64,000 nucleotides of DNA, from positions 109,852 through 173,851 of the forward strand of contig JANRFH010000003.1 in NCBI GenBank assembly GCA_030725745.1, read 5' to 3'. Position 1 is the first letter of the stretch, and the number at the start of each line of letters is the position of its first letter. Source of the stretch: Akkermansiaceae bacterium (GTDB lineage: Bacteria; Verrucomicrobiota; Verrucomicrobiia; Verrucomicrobiales; Akkermansiaceae). The notes beneath the pieces were generated by a model that saw nothing but the letters and a program-made list of their open reading frames with translations, was not told the origin of the DNA and searched no databases. A program made the translations under genes and the position numbers. Positions 43,679 to 51,800 of the stretch are shown one piece after another.

Positions 43679-44440
43679 ATGAAGCTTAGTCCGTCGTCTT
43701 TATTCCTGTCGGTCGCCATCGCCACACTCGTCTCCTGTGACCGCCCTGATCCCGTGCCGGAAAAATCCTTCGACGAGGTTTTTCAAGAATCCAAGGACAG
43801 CACCTCGGAAAAAATCGACGCACTAATCACGAAAATCGAAGAAACCACAAAGCTACACGCCATGCACCGCGCAAAGGCGGAATTCGTTTCCGATGCGGCT
43901 AAAACCGCCACCTTAGATTTCAAACAAGGCAACGCCCTCCTTTATTATTCCACCGCTCCTTACATGCCGGTGGAGCAACAGTACCAGTTCTATACCCAAC
44001 AGGCGCTCAGCCAGCTTAAATCGACTTTCGCCGCACCACCCTCCGAATACCTCACGAATTTCAAGGAGTTCGGCAGAATAGATTCTTTCAATAAACTGGT
44101 GGAAAACGGTAACCTTTTCGCCTCGAATCTCAAATTTGTCGTCCTTCTTGAATCCACCCGTAATACTTCACCGAGTTTTCGAGGAGCGGATTTCGTCCCC
44201 GGCACCTATGAGGGAACTTTAATGGTATTTGAATTGGGAAACACCAATCCAATCGCCATTAAGAAATTCACCGCCCAAAGCAGCCCCACGGTGAGCTATA
44301 AGAAAGGGGACATCACCGCTGCGATCGCAAGCGTGAAAAGCGACTACCGGGAAAACGTGGACGCGGCCATCGAGAAAGCTGTGAAGTCAATCACCTCAGT
44401 GGAAGGGCACGTCCCTTCCCTTCTCACCACCTTTCCGTAA
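43679..44440 (+). CDS. Lipoprotein of unknown function
   Basis: From ATG 43679 the protein has 253 residues. The leader FLSVAIATLVSC-DRPD has a lipobox, so it should be lipid-anchored. The mature part starts with a helical, charged stretch (FDEVFQESKDSTSEKIDALITKIEETTKL) and continues with a mixed domain (GTYEGTLMVFELGNTNPIAIKKFTA, then VSYKKGDITAAIASVK). No family is recognised. It precedes the phosphate-linked glycosyltransferase/PlcP fusion by 167 bases. Confidence 0.7.
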   Translation: MKLSPSSLFLSVAIATLVSCDRPDPVPEKSFDEVFQESKDSTSEKIDALITKIEETTKLHAMHRAKAEFVSDAAKTATLDFKQGNALLYYSTAPYMPVEQQYQFYTQQALSQLKSTFAAPPSEYLTNFKEFGRIDSFNKLVENGNLFASNLKFVVLLESTRNTSPSFRGADFVPGTYEGTLMVFELGNTNPIAIKKFTAQSSPTVSYKKGDITAAIASVKSDYRENVDAAIEKAVKSITSVEGHVPSLLTTFP

Positions 44441-44518
44441 CCTTGATTTCCGTATCCTCCGGCCAGCCTCACCGGGGATCACAAATCCCGTTTCCACCGG
44501 TACGGAGCGCAACACGAG

Positions 44519-44536
44519 TGTGACGATACTGTCACC
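44519..44536 (+). promoter_or_regulatory. Pho-box-like motif upstream of the GT4-PlcP fusion
   Basis: TGTGACGATAC (44519-44529) followed by TGTCACC (44530-44536) has two TGTNAC words 11 bases apart, as in PhoB sites. The pst region carries the closely similar TGTGACATAAG-TGTCACA at 57943-57960. A possible -10 (GATATT) lies near 44552-44557. Confidence 0.55.
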
Positions 44537-44575
44537 ACTCCGGGTGTGTCTGATATTCTCAGCTCGAGTTTCCTG

Positions 44576-44603
44576 TTATCGGAAGTGGAAGTGCTTCCGG
44601 TAA
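44576..44603 (+). promoter_or_regulatory. Inverted repeat just before the GT4-PlcP start codon
   Basis: TTATCGGAAG (44576-44585) and CTTCCGGTAA (44594-44603) are complementary at nine of ten positions, with an 8-base loop. The site ends five bases before the ATG at 44608 and could be an operator or an mRNA hairpin that hides the ribosome site. Confidence 0.45.
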
Positions 44604-44607
44604 CATT

Positions 44608-46581
44608 ATGAAAATCGACATCGTGACGGATACCTTCGCCCCGGATGTGAACGGGGTGGCCATGACATTGGGACGCCTCAGCGACGGCCTGCGTGAACGC
44701 GGCCACCGTGTCCACGTGATCCGCACGGGAGAGGGGAAACGCGGCGAAACAATCGCCGCCTCAGTGCCTTTGCCAGGTTACAAAGAAGTCCGCGTCGGCC
44801 TGCCGGGGCCTTTCAAGCTGCGCAAGCGCTGGTTGAAACGCAGGCCGGATGCGATCTACGTCGCGACCGAAAGTCCGCTGGGGAGATCTGCGGTGAAGGC
44901 GGCGAAGGCACTCGGCATCCCTGTCGCTTCCGGTTTTCACACGAATTTCCACGAATACATGGAGCGCTACAGCCTCTCCGGCCTCCAGCCGATGGCGATG
45001 GCCTACCTGAAGCGTTTCCACGACAAGACCGACTGCACCCTCGCCCCCTCCCCGGAACTGGTGGAGAAACTCAAGGCCGAGGGCTTTCACGACGTCCACC
45101 TGCTGGGTCGCGGCGTCGATACGAAACTTTTCACCCCAGCCAAACGCAGCGAAACACTACGCGCCTCATGGGGGGCGCGGGCTGCCACACCCGTCGCCAT
45201 CGTCGTCGGACGCATTGCGGCCGAGAAAAATCTCGATCTTGCCATGCGAGCCTTCGGCGAAATGCGTGCCACCGTCCCGGATCTCCAGTGCGTCATGGTC
45301 GGCGACGGGCCAGTGCGTGAAAAGCTCGCCGCGAAATTCCCATGGGTGCACTTCGCCGGCGTGCAACTCGGCGAGGATCTTGCGAAGCACTACGCCTCCG
45401 CAGACATCCTGCTTTTCCCCTCCGAGACGGAGACCTTCGGGAACGTTGTGCTCGAAGGCATGGCCAGCGGACTTGCCACGGTTGCCTACGATTACGCTGC
45501 CGCCGCGCGCTTCGTGCAGCACGGGTTGAACGGACTCAAAGCAGAAAAAGGTGATGCCGAAGGCTTCATCGAACAATCAAAGGCCGCCCTCGCCATCCGA
45601 CCCAGCCATGGTATGCGCCTTGCCGCCCGCGAGCTTGCCGAGACTCAGGGATGGGAGGCGGTTGTGAAATCCTTCGAGGAGCGGCTGGAGGAAATTTCAG
45701 GAAATGCGAAGTTGCCCGCCCGAAAAATCACGAAGCTTCCGAAGCTCGGGAAACGCGACAAGGTCAGTTTCCGCACCGTTTTCATCTCGGACATCCACCT
45801 TGGCTCAGCGGACAGCAAGGCGACCGAGGTCGTTGATTTCCTCAAACAGATCCAGTGTGAGAAGCTCGTGCTCAACGGCGACATCGTCGATGGATGGGCG
45901 CTCAAGCGCGGCTCGAAATGGCTGCCACGCCACAGCCGCGTGGTACGGAAAATCCTCAAAATGAGCGAGAAGGATAAGACCGAGGTCGTTTACCTGCGGG
46001 GAAATCACGATGACATCCTGGAGCGGTTCCTGCCGCTCGCCTTCGGCAAAATCCGTTTCCTCAAAGAGCACATCCACGTCTCTGCAGACAAACTCCGCTA
46101 CCTCGTCGTTCACGGCGATGGCTTCGATAGCGTCTCTACCAATCACAAGTGGCTCGCCACGCTCGGAGCCGTTGGCTACGACACACTGCTCGTCATCAAC
46201 CGCCACTACAACCGCTGGCGCGCATGGTGCGGAAAGGAGTATTTCTCCCTTAGCAAGCGCGTGAAGGGAAGGGTGAAATCCGCCGTCAGTTTCATCGATA
46301 AATACGAGGAACTCCTCCAGGAACTCGCCGTCCACAAGGGCTGCGATGGTATCATATGCGGTCACATCCACACCCCGGAAGACAAGCAGGTCGGCGAGAT
46401 ACGATACCTGAACTCAGGTGATTGGGTGGAGAGCCTCACTGCCATCGTCGAGCATCACGATGGACGGATGGAACTCATCAGCTACGAGGATTTCATGGCC
46501 GGATGTCACGCCCGGAGTATGGAGAAGAAAGTCATTGCGGATCGCTTCACATCGAGCGGGCCCGTTTCATTAGCGCAATAG
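44608..46581 (+). CDS. Fusion of a GT4 glycosyltransferase and a PlcP/COG2908-type metallophosphoesterase
   Basis: The 657-residue protein has two complete enzymes. Residues 1-370 form a GT4 glycosyltransferase: DTFAPDVNGVAMTLGRLSDGL, AGFHTNFHEYMERYS-type acceptor loop, VVGRIAAEKNLDLAMRAF, and the donor-binding E-x7-E region SETETFGNVVLEGMASG near 272. Residues 385-640 form a metallophosphoesterase with SDIHLG (about 394), NGDIVDGW, GNHDD (465), HGDGFD (502) and GHIHTP (585), and the INRHYNRWR/GDWVESLTAIVEHH signature of the PlcP branch of COG2908. Neither part has a leader, so both act at the inner membrane from the cytoplasm. In other bacteria PlcP hydrolyses phospholipids to diacylglycerol, which a neighbouring glycosyltransferase converts to glycolipid under phosphate starvation. 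Confidence 0.88.
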   Translation: MKIDIVTDTFAPDVNGVAMTLGRLSDGLRERGHRVHVIRTGEGKRGETIAASVPLPGYKEVRVGLPGPFKLRKRWLKRRPDAIYVATESPLGRSAVKAAKALGIPVASGFHTNFHEYMERYSLSGLQPMAMAYLKRFHDKTDCTLAPSPELVEKLKAEGFHDVHLLGRGVDTKLFTPAKRSETLRASWGARAATPVAIVVGRIAAEKNLDLAMRAFGEMRATVPDLQCVMVGDGPVREKLAAKFPWVHFAGVQLGEDLAKHYASADILLFPSETETFGNVVLEGMASGLATVAYDYAAAARFVQHGLNGLKAEKGDAEGFIEQSKAALAIRPSHGMRLAARELAETQGWEAVVKSFEERLEEISGNAKLPARKITKLPKLGKRDKVSFRTVFISDIHLGSADSKATEVVDFLKQIQCEKLVLNGDIVDGWALKRGSKWLPRHSRVVRKILKMSEKDKTEVVYLRGNHDDILERFLPLAFGKIRFLKEHIHVSADKLRYLVVHGDGFDSVSTNHKWLATLGAVGYDTLLVINRHYNRWRAWCGKEYFSLSKRVKGRVKSAVSFIDKYEELLQELAVHKGCDGIICGHIHTPEDKQVGEIRYLNSGDWVESLTAIVEHHDGRMELISYEDFMAGCHARSMEKKVIADRFTSSGPVSLAQ

Positions 46582-46642
46582 GCGATTGGCCGCCTCGTTT
46601 GGGACTTGCCCCGAAATCTGCTTTTGCACAGGCTGTGCTAAC

Positions 46643-48076
46643 ATGGAAAAGCCCCTGTTCCCCTATTTCACGGTCATTGCAATCGCCCTGCTAATTTCCC
46701 TAGCTCCTGCACACGCTCAGGCATGGAAAAGCGTCCCGGCGAAGGACATCCCCGCCCTCAAGGCAAAAGCGGAAAAGGGCGATCCTGCGGCGAAAGCGGA
46801 ATACGCGTACCATTCCCTGATCTGTCTCGCGGATGTGCCTTACGATCAGAATCTCATCTTCCGCTATTTCTCGGAATCCGCCGCGAAGGGGAATATGGAA
46901 GGCATCGCAGGGCTAGCGCATTGCTACCAGTTCTCCGTTGGCACGGTGATGGATCGGGAGAAGGCAAGAACCCTTGCCGAAAAATCCAGCAAAGCCGGAC
47001 ACCCCATCGGCACAAAGATCATCGCCTCTCTCGCTGTGACCGCTGGAAATTATGGAGGCGAACGCGATTGGGATACGTGGGTGAAACTCTGCAAGGAATC
47101 CGCCGAAACTGGCTGCACATCCGCCCGCTACAACATGGCTCTTATCTACATGGACGGTATTGAAGGTGAGCCTGACCTAGAGGAGGGAGTGCGCCGTTTG
47201 CGCGAGTTGCACGATGCGCGCAGTTTCCCCCTCGCCACCACTTGGCTGCTCAACCATATGGGGCACCTGCCTATAGAAAAGCGCGATTCCGATCTCTACC
47301 GCGAGTGCTACGACCTGACTCACCACTACGCAGATCTCGGTGAGCCGGAAGCGCTCTACACGCTTGGGCGCTGCCACCAGCGAGCCGGAGATGAGCAGAC
47401 TGCCCTAGCCTATTTCTTCGAAGCCGCACACCGTGGCAGCCGCAAGTCATGGGAGCTGCTCTGGCTTTTCCGCAGTCCGCAGGATGACTCGGTGGGCTTC
47501 CGCAGCACCCTCAGGGACATGGGAAACCTCGGCAAGCGAGCCTACGAAACCGGCTCCCGTCTTCCTCGCGTTGTCACCCAGGCCGGTGAGGAATATATGC
47601 GCCATTTCAAGCGCCCCGAGACTCAGGCACTGATGCCGATCCTTGAAAAAGACCTTCTGAATTCCCTAGCGACAGGGAACTGCAATGCCCATGATGTCCT
47701 TGGGGAACTCTACGAACGCGCCGATCCAAAGCTCCACCCGGAAATCAGCCGCCCGGATCTCGCCATCGCCCATTTCACCTACCACTCGAACCACGGGTGG
47801 AGTGCCCTCAGCTCGATGGCCTCCGCCCTCGCCTTCCCGCTTTATGGTAGGAAAGCCAGCGATGAGGATATCGCCCGAGCGATGGTCGCCGGCGAAAAAG
47901 CCGGGAAAAAAGGCAGCAGCAAGTGGAAAGGCCCATGGTGGCAGAGCCTCCAGAAAAAAGTCACCCCCGCCATCAAGAAACGCTACGCGGAGCTCAAGGC
48001 GGACGGCTATCCGGACTCGGACAAATACCGCGAGGAGGCGAGGGAAATCCTCGTCGCCGAAGGTCACCTTGAGTGA
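46643..48076 (+). CDS. Secreted Sel1-repeat protein
   Basis: From ATG 46643 the protein has 477 residues with a signal peptide (FTVIAIALLISLAPAHA-QA). The mature protein is built of Sel1-like helical pairs: DPAAKAEYAYHSL, GNMEGIAGLAHCYQF, GCTSARYNMALIYMDG, EPEALYTLGRCHQRAGDEQTALAYFFEAA. Sel1 repeats usually mediate protein-protein contacts in the periplasm. No enzymatic motif is seen. The upstream part of the frame (from 46586) overlaps the end of the fusion gene region and is not used. Confidence 0.83.
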   Translation: MEKPLFPYFTVIAIALLISLAPAHAQAWKSVPAKDIPALKAKAEKGDPAAKAEYAYHSLICLADVPYDQNLIFRYFSESAAKGNMEGIAGLAHCYQFSVGTVMDREKARTLAEKSSKAGHPIGTKIIASLAVTAGNYGGERDWDTWVKLCKESAETGCTSARYNMALIYMDGIEGEPDLEEGVRRLRELHDARSFPLATTWLLNHMGHLPIEKRDSDLYRECYDLTHHYADLGEPEALYTLGRCHQRAGDEQTALAYFFEAAHRGSRKSWELLWLFRSPQDDSVGFRSTLRDMGNLGKRAYETGSRLPRVVTQAGEEYMRHFKRPETQALMPILEKDLLNSLATGNCNAHDVLGELYERADPKLHPEISRPDLAIAHFTYHSNHGWSALSSMASALAFPLYGRKASDEDIARAMVAGEKAGKKGSSKWKGPWWQSLQKKVTPAIKKRYAELKADGYPDSDKYREEAREILVAEGHLE

Positions 48077-48095
48077 GATTTACAATCCGGCGGGT

Positions 48096-48785
48096 TCAAT
48101 CACCCAGCCGTCCCCTCAGCTCGTTGAGCCACTGGTCGTATTCCCCCTCGGCGGCTTCACGCACCGCCTCTCCGCCGACAAGATCCGCCGTGATTTTCAG
48201 GGTGAGGTCGTGCTCCTTCGCCAGTGCTGAGGTTTCCTTTTTGCTGAGCAGTTTTGAGGAACGCAGTTTCAGTTTCAGCACCTGCCCCGGCTTCGCCTCA
48301 CGCAGGATCGCCCGGAATGCCCTGATGCCATCGCGTCGGGGAAGCGGAGTGCCGTCCACATGGATCAGCAAATCCCCCGGTTTGATGCCCGCTTTCGCTG
48401 CCGCAGAATCTTTCCTGACTTTCTCCGCGATCGGCCTGGCCGTGATTTCCCCCTCGAAAAAACACTGCAAGTGCCACCCCCAGTCCACGCCGATATCGAT
48501 CTCAGAAGCACCCAGCACCTTGATCTCGAATAGACGCATGAGAGTGACCTCCACCCGATGAGCCATCTCCGGGTCATCTGATTTTTCCTGTTCGAAAAGC
48601 GCACTCACCACCTCGTCGAAACGCGTGGCCGCCACCTCGATCAACCGATCCGTCGCCCCTTGTCTGGTGGCAAAATCATCGTGAGTCATGCGGTTCAACG
48701 TCACCGAAAGATCAAGCGGCTCCTCTGCATGGAGGCCTCCGGTAAGACAGAGGAATACAACGGGGAGATACCATTTCATCCCCAA
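48096..48785 (-). CDS. Exported PDZ-domain protein
   Basis: The 229-residue protein has a signal peptide (WYLPVVFLCLTGGLHA-EE), a helical middle resembling a HEAT-like unit (DDFATRQGATDRLIEVAATRFDEVVSALFEQE) and a C-terminal PDZ domain (ITARPIAEKVRKDSAAAKAGIKPGDLLIHVDGTPLP, GQVLKLKLRSS). There is no protease domain, so it is probably a binding or scaffold protein of the periplasm. It converges with the Sel1 gene. Start could be MGMKW (48785) or MKW (48779). Confidence 0.82.
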   Translation of the reverse strand: MGMKWYLPVVFLCLTGGLHAEEPLDLSVTLNRMTHDDFATRQGATDRLIEVAATRFDEVVSALFEQEKSDDPEMAHRVEVTLMRLFEIKVLGASEIDIGVDWGWHLQCFFEGEITARPIAEKVRKDSAAAKAGIKPGDLLIHVDGTPLPRRDGIRAFRAILREAKPGQVLKLKLRSSKLLSKKETSALAKEHDLTLKITADLVGGEAVREAAEGEYDQWLNELRGRLGD

Positions 48786-48854
48786 AAACTATCCACCGGC
48801 GAAGATTCGGCCAAGCCAAAACAAAAAGGCCTTCGTCACACCTAGAATCACGAA

Positions 48855-51800
48855 TCAATCCCCTTGCACTGAAACCCTGACGAACCCCTTGGTGCCGATC
48901 ATCGGAACTCCCATGGTCATTTCTGGGGCGACACCCGCGACACCTGAATGAACTGTCGACCAAGTGCCCTCGGTTAGATTTTCCTTGAACTGAATCGAAT
49001 AGGTTTTCCCCTCTACTGCATTCCAAGTGACGAGTAATTGTGAACCTGACTTCTGAGTATCGGTCACCTTGAAAACCGAAGTGGCATCCAAAGGATTCGT
49101 TCCCGCGCTGTATTCCTCCCAGTTAAACTGCCCGTCTTGGTCGCTATCCAATAATGCTGCTTGATCAGTTTCGGCTAGGCCGTATCCGCTGAGCCATGAT
49201 TTTGGCACACCATAAATCACAAACGGGCTGGCCGTTATAATATCGATTTCTCCCCAGTAAGTATCAGGAGATTTGATCTCGATGAGGAAGTGGCGAGCCT
49301 GCAGCGGAGATGTGGTGAAATCCCAACTCACTCCGACCTGCCCAGCGGTATCTGTTTCAAAACCAGAACTTGCCGAGCCCAGAGGAATCCACCCATTAAG
49401 AGTGAGCGCAACGCTGTCGGCAGCATTGGCAGTGGTCGAACCAGGAGCAGTAGACTCAGCACTGTAATACAAATCGTAAGCTTGATTTTGACGGTCACCA
49501 AAATGCCACGAATAGCTATTCAGTTGATAGACAGACTGCACGCTCTGGAGATCCACAAGTAGCCGGGGTGCTGTCGTGGAACCTGTGAAGAACACACTTT
49601 TGGCCGTATCATCAGCATGGCTTTGTCCTACGCCATCCAGCAGCGCACCAAGGCCTGCGCCGCTACTATCTCTCGTGCCTGCGACTAGGCCTATAGTTAC
49701 TCCATTGAGCGAATTTGCATCTGCAAAGTCGTTATCAGAAACGTTAGCAATCTCGGTGAAAGCATTCCAAGCGGATGTGCCGAGGCTTACTTTTTCGTAG
49801 GCAACCCGTTCACTGGAGTAACTTCCAGAATCGGTCGTCCAGCTCTGTGGGTCATTGCCCGCAGCTCCAATTCTGCTCAAGAATTTGCCTGTGCCATCGG
49901 CATCATTTGGCCACGGAGATTCGTCCAGCCAGGTTGCCTCATCGACAATGATCCATGAAATATCCTCAGCCTCAATCGTATCGGATGCTTGTGGACGCTC
50001 GAGCGTGATACGTTCTCCGCTGTCGGATAAATTGCCCGCATAGGGGCCAATCAGGCGGACAGCTCCCGCATCCAAACCATAAAAGGCGCAGAAGAATGCT
50101 TTGCTTGATGCATTACTCACGGGATCAAACGGAACCAACCAAATCTTTTCACCAGCACTCATCGAAACTCCACTGCTGAAGGTGAAGTCCACTCCGCCAT
50201 CAAATCGCCAAGTGCCACTTCCATCGATCAGATCTTCTAGTACGACTGTCGAGGCTGAGGTATTGGTTAACTGAATGAATTCTAAGACTTCATCCGAATC
50301 GATACCCGAAATCGTGGGCGGGTTGTACATCAATTGGGTAATCTGAATCCCGCTTCCTAAAAGTTGGTTGGCGATGCCAACCGTTGGGCTCAATGTTTGA
50401 AAGTATGGATCGCCATCAGGGTAGCGTCCCCATGAGGCACCATTGGCTTGCCCTTCGAAATCAATGCATTCCACAACGCGGTTAAGCCCACCTCCTGGAC
50501 GATACGAAAGCACGACTTGCTCACCGGCCTTATCAAGACCGAAGCCCACGCCATCGCGTGCTGGGTGGAAATCATCCTCATCAAAAGCCACCCAAGCTCC
50601 GGGCGCGATGATTGTGCCGGATGGGATATTCCATTTTTCCGGATTGCTCACATTGTCACTCAAATACCAAAAGCCATCCAAAACAATGGTGCTCCCAGTC
50701 GGGTTATACAATTCGATGACATCATTTGAGTCGAAGGGCGCGGCGTTTCCGCTATCCGTATGAGCAATCACCTCGTTCACGGTAAGACCGATAACCGCCT
50801 CGGGATCCACCTCTCCGGGGGATCCATCGATGAATGAACTCGCGCGCCAGTTTCCGCCGTAATCAAGAATATCAAATCCCTGCGAACTGATGGCTTGGGT
50901 AAATGGGATTAAAGAGTGCCCCCCACCATCTGCCGCAGTCGGCCATCCGCGTGAATCTTCGTATTGCACGTCATACACCTTCGTGCCGTAAAATTCCAAA
51001 CTCACATTTTCACCACTGTTGGACAACTGGCCGGTATAGGCTCCGGCAATATTCATGCCGCTAATGTCATAACGGCTGGCAAAGGCCGCCTGATTTTTGA
51101 CGACGACGACGAAATCCCCCGGAGACAATGACTGCATCGCACTTCCGGCGAAGCTGAAATTGATGCCGCCACTCAGAGAGTATCCGCTCAGATCGATTAC
51201 CGAGTTCCCTGTATTTTGAAATTCCAAAAACTCAAAGTCATCACCTGTATAGACCGATGGGCTGGCTGGGTCTCTTGGGTTGTAATGCACTTCTGTTAGC
51301 AGCAGGTCTTGTTGGTAGTAAACACCGCTCGTCAGGCCGCTCCACGGTGCTTCATCGGGTGGATCGCCCCCCCAGCTGTCTCCATTCCAAGCCCGTGCCA
51401 AGACGACGCTATCTGGCGATACTGTAATTGCCCCCGTATAGGTCATGGCACTGGGCGAAAGCGTGCCGCCTGCAGCCCGCGGGTCAGTCCCGTCGAGAGT
51501 ATAGTAAATGGGATCCCCAGATGGCGCGCTCAACGTAAGTTGAAAAGAATTACTCACATATCCAGAGTTCTGACTGATCACAGGTGCGGCAATGAATTGG
51601 CTATCGATCCAGGCCATTCGCGTCGATAGCCACCATTTCATATAATCGATTTCACCCTTTTGGGTGCCGTCCAAACCGTTACTTCCGCTTCGCAAAGGGA
51701 ACCCCCATTTCGCAATATCACGTACTCTTGCCTCCGCAATTTCTGCTGCCATGCCGTCGATTGTCTCGTTAATATTGGCATCACTGAAAAGATCTATACG

